DNA from: Pseudevernia furfuracea
Lineage: Eukaryota; Ascomycota; Lecanoromycetes; Lecanorales; Parmeliaceae
Reading direction: 5' to 3'
Assembly: GCA_022315425.1 (NCBI GenBank)
Contig: JAIUPT010000041.1
Span: 868,001-932,000, forward strand
Length of the DNA: 64,000 nucleotides
Shown one piece after another: positions 13,743 through 23,799 of this stretch. How positions within the stretch are numbered: the stretch's first letter is position 1; each line of letters opens with the position of its first letter. The notes beneath the pieces are model-generated. The model was not told where the DNA came from. It saw only the letters and a list, made by a program, of their open reading frames with translations, and made no database searches. The position numbers and the translations under genes were made by a program.

Positions 13743-13935
13743 TATTAGAAAACGAGACTTGATAAGAGAAATCTTATTCTCTATGGCTAGAACTAAGATA
13801 AAGATTAAGACGAAAGATAAGAAAATCAGAAAGAATGTGAGCATCGCCAGATCCTTAAGGGATTCAGAGATTGTCGTCTATCGACTATCGCATAGCTGAC
13901 TAGACTGGTAACTTGACTGGTGTCACATCATGACA
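13743..13935 (-). repeat. Right LTR (5' LTR) of TRIM-like element
   Basis: 193 bp, same length as the left LTR and the same TGACA end. Its first bases TATTAG differ from TGTCAG by G-to-A and C-to-T changes only, consistent with RIP after insertion. It is followed by the ACTTC target duplication. Confidence 0.85.
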
Positions 13936-14169
13936 ACTTCTCTAGATTCGTCTTTATAAGACTACATTCTAATATAGTATATTAACTCAAAGAATATATG
14001 TTATTCGAAAGTATTCTTTTTATTCGATATTACTATATTATTTAAAGTAATAAGATAATACTAAACTTCGAAATATATTAAACTTTCTAATTTTGTATTT
14101 TCTAATTCTATAATAATATTTAAATTTGTGTATCTTTTAAGTTATATAGTCTTCGTATTTATAGATGTT

Positions 14170-14860
14170 TTAAACTTGCTTGCCCTCGAAGTTTATATAA
14201 CCTTCGAGTTAACATATTATCTTAGAGTGTGTAGCCTTTCAAAGACAAATCTAGTGTTGATAAATATCTAAGTATGCAGTTACTGTTATAAATAAGATCG
14301 ATCACTATGATATTATATTTCTAGTGATGTCTAAAGAAGAAAGATTCTATGTATAGAAAAGGTCTTTAAGTATCAATGTACTAGATCGAATAAGTACTAG
14401 TAATAGCGTGTGTTGAGTTACCGACATCTAGGAAATCAGAGAATGTCTCTACTCTCTTAGTGTTAGAATCGAAGCTTAAGAAAGAGGGTCAAATTGAAGC
14501 TTTGTCGAGTTTTGAAGAGGGTCTTTCAAAAATGAAGCTAAAAGAACGATTTAAAAATGAAACATAAAAGGGCGAGAAAGACGAGATAAAGAGGATTCAG
14601 AAGTGAAGCAGAAAGTGCAGAGTTATATTGATGATCGTCACTAAAATATTCCCTCACTCGTTCTCTGCTAAGGACGTCGAATTAATAGAAAAGGTAGAAA
14701 ATGCTTTACGCAGCAAAAGCAAAAGCGCAGCAGTTCATTAGAAGGAAACCAAACATAATAAAAAAGACAGATCAGCTAGCGCGATTATGTCACGCAGACG
14801 TTGCATTAATCATCCGCAGAAATAAAAGATATTATACTTATCGATCAACTAATCACGAAC
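14170..14860 (+). repeat. Left arm of a large inverted repeat
   Basis: The reverse complement of this arm matches 15080-15600 over its outer end (about 14165-14262), its middle (14430-14700) and the MADS-like coding part (14700-14860). The left arm carries about 160 extra bases (roughly 14262-14425) that the right arm lacks. The terminal segment is also present around the TRIM insertion (12190-12234 plus 13941-14010). The outer ends could be termini of an uncharacterised transposon. Confidence 0.65.
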
Positions 14861-14961
14861 TGCGAGAGAATGACGAAGCCAAGTTCGCAAAGACTTTTGT
14901 GTGCGCAGTCCCAGCAGCAAATATGATCTTTGAATTATGCGAAACCTCACGAATAGTGTAA
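14660..14961 (+). pseudogene. MADS-like domain fragment, left inverted-repeat copy
   Basis: An 86-codon open frame from ATG 14701 encodes a basic stretch AKAKAQQFIRRKPNIIKKT followed by DQLARLCHADVALIIRRN and RYYTYRS. Basic residues, then an LxxLCxADVxxII core, is the pattern of a MADS-box (SRF-type) DNA-binding/dimerisation domain. After about 14860 the frame leaves homology with the other copies and runs to a stop at 14961. A preceding segment in another frame (14660-14740) encodes FSAKDVELIEKVENALR, so the copy is frameshifted. Confidence 0.5.
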
Positions 14962-14974
14962 TCAAAGTCTTCAG

Positions 14975-15377
14975 TTAGTAGATTAACAGACAGCGGGTAC
15001 GAGGCTTTCTAAGTTCGAGTGAGCTCAAAGGTCGATATATCGAGTTCATACGTACGATCTCGATCATACTGAGAGGCCATCGTTCGTGATCGATCGATCG
15101 ATAAGTATAATATCTTTCATTTCTACGGATGATTAATGTAACGTCTGCGTGACATAATCGCGCTAGCTGATCTGTCTTTTTCATTAAATTTGATTTTCTT
15201 CTGACGAACTGCTGTGCTTTTGCTTTCGCTGCGTAAGGCATTTTCTAGCTTTTCTATTAATTCGACGACAACATCCTTAGCAGAGAACGGGTGAGGAGTA
15301 TTGTATAGACGAGCACTAATATATCTCTGAGCTTTCTGTTCCACTTCTAAATCCCCTTTATCTCGTCTTTCTCGCAC
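14975..15377 (-). pseudogene. MADS-like domain gene, right inverted-repeat copy
   Basis: Two overlapping minus frames are open. The upstream one (15377 to about 15200) gives EQKAQRYISARLYNTPHPFS then AKDVVVELIEKLENALR. The downstream one (15241-14975) gives FVRRKSNLMKKTDQLARLC, HADVTLIIRRN, ERYYTYRS and SMIEIVRMN. The MADS-like core sits in the second frame, so a frameshift or an unrecognised intron separates the parts. Function by family would be DNA binding as a dimer; a short truncated protein like this may not function. Related copies are at 9.1 kb, 14.7 kb, 17.9 kb and 25.6 kb. Confidence 0.5.
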
Positions 15378-15600
15378 TTTTGCGTTTCATTTTTAAATCG
15401 TTTCTCCAGCTTCATTTTTGAAAGAGAACCTCTTCCCTCACAACCTAACTCTACAAAGCTTCAGCTTTGACTCGCTTTCTACGATCCGATTCTGACACTG
15501 AAAGAGTAGGAACACTCTCTGATTCTCTGAGTTCGTCTTTAAAAGGCTACACACCCTGAGATAGTGCATTAACTCGAAGTTTGAATAATCTTCGAGAGTA
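15080..15600 (-). repeat. Right arm of the large inverted repeat
   Basis: This arm is inverted relative to 14170-14860 and separated from it by about 220 bp. It is less RIPed than the left arm and holds the more readable copy of the MADS-like frame. The outer portion (15485-15590) matches the flanks of the TRIM insertion at 12.2/13.9 kb. Confidence 0.65.
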
Positions 15601-17795
15601 GCTTACAAAAGACTCAGATCATGATTGTGAGTCTCTTAAGATGCAAGATGCTAAGGAGGCTCTTTTTATGATTACTTCGACTTCAGACGACTATCTTTTC
15701 GTTGACAAAGGAGTAGTACAAGTCGATACCTGAGAACATCGACCTTATCGAGTGAACCTACTTTCGAGACTTTGATAACTGTAATCGTGAAAAGATAAGA
15801 CTTCTGACAGAAAACTCAAAAAGTTATCGATTTGAAACGTTGAAGCAATGAAGACAGAATACAACGAAAGTTTCGAAGATATTAGAAGACGTGAAGTTCG
15901 AAAAATGACTTTAAAGATAGAATATGTAGATAATACGAGATAATGATAAGTAGCGATAATGAATTCCTGAAGATAACGATAATGTCGATGACTCTAGCAA
16001 TTCAGTAATGCATAATAGCTGAAGCGAGTTTGTGCTAATAAATCAGTTTTCACACGTTATTATCGTCGTAGATATGTCTCTTTACATTAGAGTCTAAGTT
16101 CTTTATAAATAACTTATAAGGCTTCAGATCTCCTGCTTGATCTCTTGCTAACTTGAGACGCTTTCTTAAATTGTCGATTCGAGAAGACTTTAAGTGAAAG
16201 ATTCATATGAGCTCTGATCGAAGTTCTGTGACTGAAGCTAATAAACGTATCAATCTTTAGAACAAGCTCGTCAGCTAACGTCTTAGATTCTGAGTAAGTG
16301 ATCTTGATCGATAACACTAATACAAGCTCTGCGTGAATGAAATCAAATCTGAATATTCCGCATCTAACATCTTGTTATTTGTCGTAATTATAAGCTCTTC
16401 TCGTTTCTCTTTTGCTCAATCTCTAATATTTCTTAAAGCGCTAACTTCTTATCGAAAATAATCTAAATTGTCGATCATAGCAAACGAATTTAATTAAGTT
16501 ATACGATATTCGATAGAAGTCTTAGAATCTTTGAAGGGGGCGAGATGAGTTATATACATGATTAGAATTTCAGAGTCGTCGTGATAAGTTGACGTGATCG
16601 TATACGCGTTGTTATCGTAAGTCGTCTCTGGGTCAACGTATAATCGAAGCTCATGTATTTCGCGGACATTTAAAGCATCGTTATATAAAGCTTATCGCTT
16701 GCACATAGCGATATTTTCATTGAGTTCTTTTCTCTCTGTGAAGAAGTTGAACAAGCACGATATAGCGATATTCGTCGACGACACGATATAAGACTCTAAC
16801 TCTTCTCGGATCTACTTATTGAGATTCGTCGAACGACTTTCATCATAGCAGTCTGACTTGGTCTTGATAATAGAGTTATCGATTAGATGTTTAAGATTTT
16901 CGAAGAGAAGGTTCTTCTGAGAGAAAATGTCGAAGATGTCAGCGATGATCGAGAATGTCTTGCTTATTATAGTATTTTTAGTTAATGCTTCTTCGTTGAT
17001 CTGCTGAAAGATTTCAAATGCGATCTCGAAGAAACGCGAAGGGAAAAGAGATGCCCTTGATTATATAATTCTCCTATTGATTTCTGTCCAATTGTTTGAT
17101 TTCTAAGCGCGATTATTCATATGTATATCATGATCGATAAGATGCTACTCGAACCCCCCGTCGTAGACAGAGAATTTCTTGATCTTTGAAAAAATATTCG
17201 AGTCTCTTTCAGTCTTGACTCGTTTTCGAGAGCTCGATTGACTTGACGATATCGTTCGATTGAAAGTAACGGCGGTTTCGAATTCTAGATACTGATATAG
17301 AGTTCAGAAGGCACTTTTAAAAGAGTTAGATGAAACTTACAGCTCTCAGGTGCTCAAGACTTGATTCACCGTGTCTTGCGAAGCGCTTGAGTTGTGTAAG
17401 ATCAATATCTTTCTTGTTAGTTCGATCAGGCGATAAAGAAGTAACAGATCACTCTATTCTTCGATTAAACTCTTAAAGAGCGCGAGAAGTTAGTCACTGT
17501 CGTAACAAGTTGTTTTAAAATTAATTAAGTGTTCTGTGTCGTTGCTGCTTCTCGAGCTTTCGTCGTTTAATAATGAACAGCGATGAAGAGTCAGTCGTAG
17601 ACTCGGCTTTAACACATAGCTGTCGCTTTCGACTGCGATACATTGAAGTTGTTTCTAAAAGCAATCAATCTCAGGCTTATGACACGTCTTTTTCTAGCTG
17701 GATGATGGATAATCAAGAATGAACTGTAGATAGCGCGCGCTTCTGACGATCATGCTAGCGTGTAAGTCGTTTTGGATTGCGGGGTTGATAGCCAA
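15601..17795 (-). pseudogene. RIPed coding remnant of unknown family
   Basis: The block is AT-rich and RIPed. On the minus strand, from about 17060 down to 16450, a near-continuous frame can be read (FEIAFEIFQQINEEALTK, then ADIFDIFSQKNLLFENLKHL, ELESYIVSSTNIAISCLFNF, EIHELRLYVDPETTYDNNAY). I do not recognise the family. The ends are not defined. An open frame at 16114-16317 is part of the same strand but has no motif. It borders MADS-like module copies on both sides. Confidence 0.35.
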
Positions 17796-18300
17796 TCAAC
17801 GGAATGGCTGCTGCCTAGAGAACACTAAACATATCTTATGCGCCGATAAGCACCCACTCCTTTTCACCTTCGTCCCATCGAAATGATGGGCGAGCACTCT
17901 GTCCACTACAGCTTCTATCGGGTTCACAAAAGATATTATACTTATCGATCGACTGATCACCAACAGTGGCCTCCCAGCATGACAGAAATCGTACGTATGA
18001 ACCCGATGTATCGGAGCTTTGAGCTTACTCGAGCTTAGGAAGCGTCGTACCCGTTGCCTGTCAATCTGCTGTCCAAAGACTTTGATTACACCATTCGTAA
18101 AGTTACGCATAATTCAGAGGTGGAGGACTTGTCGAATGAGAGGTCTGATTCAGTCGAGACTTCAAAAGGCACATGAGTGTTGAGGGACCTGATGTTGCAC
18201 CGCATGTAATTAGCAATATGGGCAATGCTATACGGTAGCGACGTTGAGGAAGCCGAGACAACAATGCCGATACCTGCTCTCTTGACAGAAGCATCTTCGG
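17796..18300 (+). pseudogene. MADS-like module tail, lightly damaged copy
   Basis: On the plus strand about 17925-18180 reads RYYTYRSTDHQQWPPSMTEI, then VRMNPMYRSFELTRA, a TAG, and EASYPLPVNLLSKDFDYTIR. This is the C-terminal part of the MADS-like protein seen at 15.0-15.2 kb; the MADS core itself is missing upstream. From 18110 to 18300 (minus sense) the sequence matches 8870-9000 and 25510-25620. It is one of five module copies in the window and one of the least RIPed. Confidence 0.45.
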
Positions 18301-18720
18301 AGTAGGCTGGTCGTCAGGAATTCTCTTTGACCGGCCACTTGCGCTTAAAAATATACCGAAGGTCCTGTGGCACCTTAATGTGTCTATGCTGTGGTTGAGT
18401 GGGAGAAGAAGCAGTATAGGGCAGAAGTAGAATGATGGAAAAAGAAATGGGCACACGTTTGACTCCGCAAAACAAGACTCCTATTTGAATGTTACCGTGA
18501 GCATGCTGCAGTAGTCGGGTACTTCTCTCCGAGTGCCTTCCTATATTCAGCGTATGCTCGATGATAAAAAATTTCCGCATCCTTGTACCGTTTCTTTTGG
18601 TGCAGCAAATAGGCAAGACAGTAAACGCTCGTCAGCGTATCAGGATGCTCCTTGCCTAGCATCTTCTCTGTTTTTCTTAAATGAAATACTCGCATCGCCT
18701 CGAATCACCATCCTATCCTG
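18300..18720 (-). pseudogene. TPR remnant of an NLR
   Basis: The frame 18695-18492 encodes one and a half TPR units (EKMLGKEHPDTLTSVYCLAY then DAEIFYHRAYAEYRKALGEK), ending with the YPTTAACSR terminus also found in the RIPed array near 43.7 kb. The stretch 18490-18300 on the same strand leads into the MADS-like module. This is the C-terminal end of an NB-ARC-TPR receptor whose NB-ARC is absent here. Confidence 0.6.
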
Positions 18721-19430
18721 AACAGGAAGCCTTCCACCCTATTGATCTTAGCGAGTCGACCCATCGCAAGCTCGTCTAGTTGTTCATGCAGGGGACAAAG
18801 ACATACCAAAGCTAGCCATCACATGCGGCACCAACCGGAGTTGATGGCTGAGCTCGATCTGATCTTTGGTCACAAAGGCCCAAGGCGATATGGTAAGGGC
18901 AACGACCAGTGTTGATGAATCGTGAGCAATTCTCCTCCAATTTTTCAATTCCGGTTGGCATTTGACCAAACGCCAGAATCCTGTCTTGGCTATCTCATGA
19001 GATCACGTGGGATTCCGTCTCTGTCTGTCATGCAAGACAAGAATATGCTATTGTCACATATCATGACTTTTTCTTGGTCCGTAGGGCTAATGGATTGAAC
19101 GCGTTGGAAGAGCGTGGTGTAAGTGATGGTCAGGGCACGATACGTCAAAGATTAAACAGCGCAGTGAGGAAGGTCAGAAGATGTCAACCCCTTCTTTGCC
19201 AGGTGTGACGGCGAATGTCCCTGTGATTCAAGCGAAAATTATAAATGAGAAGTCAAGCTTGAGATCCGTGACCCACAAAAATTGAAATCAGTCCAAGATA
19301 AAGCACAGCGTCCTCGTACCGTTGGTTTATTGCGTCCACCTTACCATGCCTGATCTGCGCAGATCCTTCGGCGTGATTAGCCTGTCTCATCTTTCACCGT
19401 TTTCTCTGTCACAATCTCTCGGGCCCAGTA
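18721..19430. other. Intergenic, no gene recognised
   Basis: Normal GC content, no RIP. Short open frames on both strands (for example minus 18784-18969) show no domain. Nothing else seen. Confidence 0.5.
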
Positions 19431-19800
19431 TCAAGAATTCGATGATCTTCTCTGCCGTGTGAGCCAAGACAATATCGTAATGACCGTCAATGGGAGTGAG
19501 ATCGCCCAATATATCCAGATCTTCTCAGAGACCACCCAAGCCTCGGGATGAGCTTCGCTCCCAGGCGAAAAGTTGAAGAATGTCATACTGAAGACTGCCT
19601 GCATCGTCGTCAGCTGCTCGAGGACCTGACGCACGGCTGGAATCTCCCTACAGAGACAAAGGTTGCCGGTAGAAACGTCAGGGTCAGGACCGCTATCGTC
19701 TTCATTGCGGCACTGTCACTTTGTACGGCTTCGCTGATCCTGACCATGATCTTACTATCATGTTGCGCAATCGTATTAAAAGCCTGGTTCAAGTTAGTGT
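19431..19800 (-). pseudogene. CorA-like magnesium transporter, C-terminal fragment
   Basis: The minus frame from about 19800 reads SAAMKTIAVLTLTFLPATFV. A probable intron at 19599-19651 (GTAGGG donor, CTGACG branch region, GCAG acceptor) is followed by SAVFSMTFFNFSPGS and a second hydrophobic segment WIYWAISLPLTVITILSWLT, ending TGA at 19431. Two transmembrane helices with a short loop at the C-terminus are the membrane anchor of fungal CorA-like proteins. The N-terminal cytosolic domain is missing, so the gene is truncated near 19800. A RIPed duplicate lies at 47225-47600 with nearly the same ends. Confidence 0.7.
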
Positions 19801-19824
19801 CTAATTATTCCTTACAAGCCGAAG

Positions 19825-20406
19825 ATGGATTCCCAAAATCCCAACCGTAACACCCAGTTCGAAATGGAAGGTCTGACAGGGCTGGAACAGTCTACTCCGC
19901 TTCCAGAGCCTGAAGGTCACGTTACAGCAGGGCCGCAGAGGTTACCAGACCGCCAAGTCCTAAAGAAAAATGCGGCAAAAAGAAAGAGATCCCTCTCTCC
20001 GCGAAGAGATGGGGTGGTAAGAAGGCCTGTGATTCGATATAAATACAAGGGGATGAAGGACGAGTCGCCGTGGGAAAGTTATTGGAAGGTCTTTCAGCTC
20101 AAGTTCGATCGCTTTGTGACCGTTGCCGTCCGGAAAGCGCCCCTCCGCAAGTGCGTCATCGTGAAGAGATTTTCGGAGTCAGACTCCCAGGAGGAGCTAC
20201 GGATGATCCACAGTATCCGGCACAATCATATTGTTACCGTTCTGGAGACCTTTCGCTTCAAGGGCTCGTTTTACGTTGTCCTCGAGCGTATGGCTATTTC
20301 CCTCGTGCAGATCGTCGCATCTCCCGCTTATCCCGGCGAGCAGGAACTGGCCGCCATACTGGGACAGGTAGATCCGGTGGACATGAAGTCACGAAGCATG
20401 TGCTGA
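19825..20406 (+). pseudogene. Protein kinase-like N-lobe fragment
   Basis: A 193-codon frame begins at ATG 19825. The first 75 residues are charged and low-complexity (KKNAAKRKRSLSPRRDG). From about residue 100 a kinase N-lobe is readable: RKCVIVKRF (candidate beta-3 Lys), EELRMIHSIRHNHIV (alpha-C Glu and following loop) and GSFYVVLERMAISL (hinge). After ELAAILGQ the frame runs into unrelated residues. GTAGATCC at that point could be an intron donor, but I find no HRD or DFG motif downstream. It is probably truncated and catalytically dead. It starts about 25 bp from the CorA fragment end. Confidence 0.55.
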
Positions 20407-21588
20407 CGATGGTAGATACTGTGGGAGTGTCTAGACCATTCCATACATGTTCTAGCGTCCTTCTATGCATCTTCTATGCATCTTCTAGATTGCTGCTATC
20501 GTCCGATGTTTGTAGGACCATTCTTTGTCAGCCATGAGGTCTTATACCCATGGTCCTCCTCCCATAGATCTACATGCTTTCTATCTTCATTCCACTGTAG
20601 CCTATGAGAATGATCCCTCGTGCCTCCAGCTGGTCTCCTTCCAGTGGTGGGAACCGAGGAGACGGAGCTAAGATGCCTCATGCCTCACTCTGAGTACAAA
20701 TTACCTCCAGCTCCAAGCCGGGAACAGCATGGGGAATCGAAAACTCCCACTGTCACCATTCGACCGCTTCCAACACAAAATCAAAGTCCTATAGCAACCT
20801 GACTTGCACATTTGCAGTCCATCTCGCGCCTGCAATCTGTATGTCTTCGAATATTTGCGAAGATGAGGCTCTAACCCGTCCTTCAAACTGCAGCACCTAC
20901 AGGGTCAGCATTTTGCCTACTTCGCTGGACCCCTTGCGTGGTCTCCTGGTGCAAGGGCGAGACCAACAGTGAAGAGACGATTCGCGGCAAAAGTGACCTG
21001 ACAGTCCGACAATTCGACAATTGTCTAGTTCAAATTTGATAGCCCTTGAGATTACAACCGCGTCGCTAGCCCAGCGCCTGTGGGTAAAATGTATTGACAC
21101 GTACGAAAGAATTCCTACATTCTTCACTATGCCCGTAATAATCTAAATACCGCCTTCGTTATTCGTCTCTACCGCTGATAGCGAGGGAATACGCTACTCT
21201 AGACGAAGCTGCTTTACTTCAGAATTTGGGTTAATCATACCACGCACTAAGCTCGTCTAAGTGAGGGACGATGGTACGATTAATTGGACAACATAATCGT
21301 CAAAAACGTACCTTACTTCTCCTCGTGCTTGAGGGTCCAGACCTGACTGCACGGCTTCATACCAGCAAGCCACACTAGCGAAACCAGATGCGCACGAAAA
21401 TCAGGGCGTTGGGCTTTCCACACCACGAACATATAAGCAATGCCTACTCCCCGACTCGTTTCCACCCCTTTTACAGACCGTTTCTGCCCCGCCAAGACCT
21501 GACGTCCAATCAAATCGCTCAGCCCCGTCGCAAGCGAGAAGAGATTGCCAGCACACCATCGACGCCACATCGCCCTTTTTGCAGACCA
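20407..21588. other. Intergenic, no gene recognised
   Basis: Mixed composition with no RIP signature. Open frames of 60-76 codons on both strands show no motifs. The last 200 bp contain the promoter side of the zinc-finger gene that starts at 21589, including ACCACGAACATATA at 21423, which recurs near the second gene. Confidence 0.5.
21423..21436 (+). promoter_or_regulatory. Shared promoter motif of zinc-finger gene 1
   Basis: ACCACGAACATATA lies about 150 bp upstream of ATG 21589. A near-identical stretch (ATCACGAACATATA, at about 22773) lies upstream of the paralogue at 23015, followed in both by a pyrimidine-rich leader. The TATA-like end and conserved position suggest a core promoter inherited with the duplication. 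Confidence 0.4.
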
Positions 21589-22330
21589 ATGGATCCATCT
21601 GGAGCCCTCGAATGGGAAAAGTTCATGTCTGATTGGACTGACGATTTCGATTTTGGGGCGTTCCTCAACTTGCCGCCAGATGATCACGATCAGGGCGTTG
21701 TGTCTGGGTCGGTTTTTTTTTATTGGCTGACTGAAGGGCGTGAAAAGCAGTGAGGACTGCTCTGCACACAAACGGGGCGTAGTGAAATCTGATATGGAAC
21801 ATGACCCTGAAGGCCTGGACGTGCCGACCATGTGCCAAGAAGGTCCAAGAGCCGATAGGCCTGTCGACCATGCCATCGTTGATCCTCTAACTGAAAGTCC
21901 AGGCAGCGGATGTGCCTGCGTCGCGTGTCTCTCCGTTGGCGCTCTCAAAGACTGGCCAGACCCCGGGATGTCGTGCCGGTTCCCAGACTGCAGCTTCTTC
22001 ACCGAAGGTCACAGCGATCACATCTTACACGAGAGAAGCCATTTTCAAAAGGCGGACGGCGAAGGGTTCCGCTGTGTGGAGCATGTTTGCCCATTTGCTA
22101 CCAAGCGATGGCCTGATCTCGTACGCCATTACACCGTCAAACATTGTACCAGCCCCAAGAAGTTCCGGTATCCATGCCCAGTGCTCTGGTGTAAGTACAG
22201 CGGCAATCACGGCTTTGCACGCAAGGACAAGCTCAAGAGTCATTACAAGAATGTCCACGAGGGGAAGCCTGGTCCAGTCAAAAGCGGTCGAGGAATCAAG
22301 CCAGCCACTCTCAAGCCCCGAACCTCTTGA
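21589..22330 (+). CDS. C2H2 zinc-finger protein 1
   Basis: Likely exons are 21589-21707 and 21751-22330, giving about 232 residues. The 43-bp intron has a T-rich tract, a GGCTGACT branch site and an AAAGCAG acceptor; its GTCGGT donor is weak. Exon 1 encodes an acidic start (MDPSGALEWEKFMSDWTDDF). Exon 2 has a Cys cluster (CACVAC) and three C2H2-type fingers: CRFPDC..., FRCVEHVC...RHYTVKHC, and CPVLWC...KSHYKNVH. A lysine-rich C-terminus with GRGIKPATLK follows. The third finger and tail are shared almost exactly with the paralogue at 23.0-23.8 kb. The likely role is nuclear DNA binding; the target is unknown. The reading frame is intact. Confidence 0.75.
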
Positions 22331-23014
22331 ACTGGATGAATTGCGGCCACCATTTGGAGTATGATGGAGGGAGACTGGAAAACGGCAAGGTTTCTTGGAA
22401 CATGCTGGGATAGTTTTGGTCTTATTCCAGTGAAACATGGGAAATGGACAGTCATTCCCTAAACAGATTCTCATCTTCAACGGCCTCTGCACTTTTGAGA
22501 CTTTGAACAGACTGGTGTCATTTCCTACGTTACACATGTCTACAGTCCTTACCGAATGCTGAAGGTTGAGGGAGTAAAGATGGAGAGGTCAATCCGGGAG
22601 ACCTGATGGATGCATTGTACAACTAAGCAGACAATAAATCCATCTAGTATAGTCTCCTCAATGCTCCAGAAAAAGACTCTCGCCTACCTTGGTCTTGACC
22701 TACCACAAAAACAGTCTAGCGCAACATTGAACAATTAAACATGCGCCCCTCATCCTCTCCCCCCTTCTTTCATCACGAACATATAATCCCCCTTCTCTCC
22801 CACCTCTCTTCGCACCCTCTCTCCAGCACATCCCTTCACGCCAAGCCCACCAAGTGCACCTTTCATTGGCTGGCCGCCCGCCTTACTTTCCCTGCACCAC
22901 CACTCCACTTTCTCAGCCTCGTCCACAACTCAGCACGGCGCAACACTCCCAACGCACGCATCCGACGCCCCCCCTTCCCGCAAAACAAAAAGCACGCACC
23001 ACGAGCTCCACGCA
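22331..23014. other. Intergenic region between zinc-finger paralogues
   Basis: This holds the 3' end of gene 1 and the promoter and leader of gene 2. It is CT-rich from 22750 to 22980. The motif ATCACGAACATATA at about 22773 matches the one upstream of gene 1. No further gene seen; a 109-codon frame at 22741-23070 is a compositional artefact of the CT-rich leader. Confidence 0.5.
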
Positions 23015-23799
23015 ATGGAGGGCGTTCCGGTTCTTTGGAACGATTGGCTGAGCCCGGAGGGGCTTGCTAACATTGCGCCGAATCCGATCATCGAACCTGG
23101 CTTGCTGGGTGATCGGGCGGAGCTGGGAGGGTGAGGTTTTTTTTTTATTGGCTGACGCAGGGGCGCAATTCCAGTCTTTCTCTCAGTGCACAAAACCAAT
23201 CGACAAAGGCTAGTTTGGATCTGGCTCCGCCCTTGGTGCCCCCAATGGTCACAGACCCTGTTTCTTCCCAGAAGGGGACAAGGTCCGATGTTCCCATGCA
23301 TGACGATCATATTTTGAGAAGCCTTGTCCCCGACCAGATTTGTACCTGTGCGACTTGTCTCGATGGCTACCGCGGTCCTCCTCATCTGATAACGGGAAGA
23401 GCGCACCCTGACTGTTCATCGTGGGTCTTCGGCTGTCGTGTTACCGGTTGTCAATGGACAACAGAAACTAACGATTCCTGGCCCACGAAAAACAATCTAT
23501 GTCGTCTTTTTCGGCATGAAAAGGAAGAGCTCCATTACGGCAAGCCTGGTAATTATAAATGCCGTGAGACCGACTGCAAATACGTCAACAACCGCAAGCG
23601 CGACTTTCTACGTCACTCCTCCTCCAAACACTGCATTAATCCCGAGAAATTCAAATGCTCGGATCTCAGCTGCAAATACCACGAGATCGGCTTTACCCGT
23701 CAAGACAAGCTCAAGAGCCACCAGAAAGTCCACGAGGGAAAGCTTCAGCCCGGCAAGCCGAACCAGGCCATCAAACCCAAGGTCGGCGGTGGCGCTTGA
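23015..23799 (+). CDS. C2H2 zinc-finger protein 2
   Basis: Likely exons are 23015-23130 and 23175-23799, giving about 246 residues. The 44-bp intron has a GTGAGG donor, a T-tract, CTGAC branch site and TTCCAG acceptor, and sits at the same phase and position as in gene 1. Exon 1 begins MEGVPVLWNDWLSPEG. Exon 2 has CTCATC, then fingers around GCRVTGCQW, YKCRETDC...RHSSSKHC and FKCSDLSC...KSHQKVHEGK. The fingers are an atypical C2H2/C2HC mix with long spacers. The gene is intact, in tandem with and in the same direction as its paralogue, and likely arose from a local duplication of about 1.4 kb. A transcription factor role is inferred only from the fingers. Confidence 0.78.

Larger units (their letters stand above)
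12235..13935 (-). mobile_element. Non-autonomous LTR retrotransposon (TRIM-like)
   Basis: Two 193-bp direct repeats (12235-12427 and 13743-13935) bound a 1.3-kb interior, and a 5-bp target duplication ACTTC sits at 12230-12234 and 13936-13940. The LTRs begin TGTCAG (TATTAG in the right copy, a RIP-type change) and end TGACA. A purine tract on the minus strand (complement of GCTCCCCCTTCGAAG, from 12429) abuts the left LTR, so the element is oriented minus. The interior is purine-rich GACGAG-type repeat with a 263-bp tandem duplication and no reverse transcriptase or Gag reading frame. It inserted into a copy of the repeat that is also present at 15480-15600. Confidence 0.85.

Noticed and set aside
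21313..22002. 229-codon minus open frame
   Set aside because: Antisense to the first zinc-finger gene, no domain, and the plus-strand gene has a consistent intron and paralogue.
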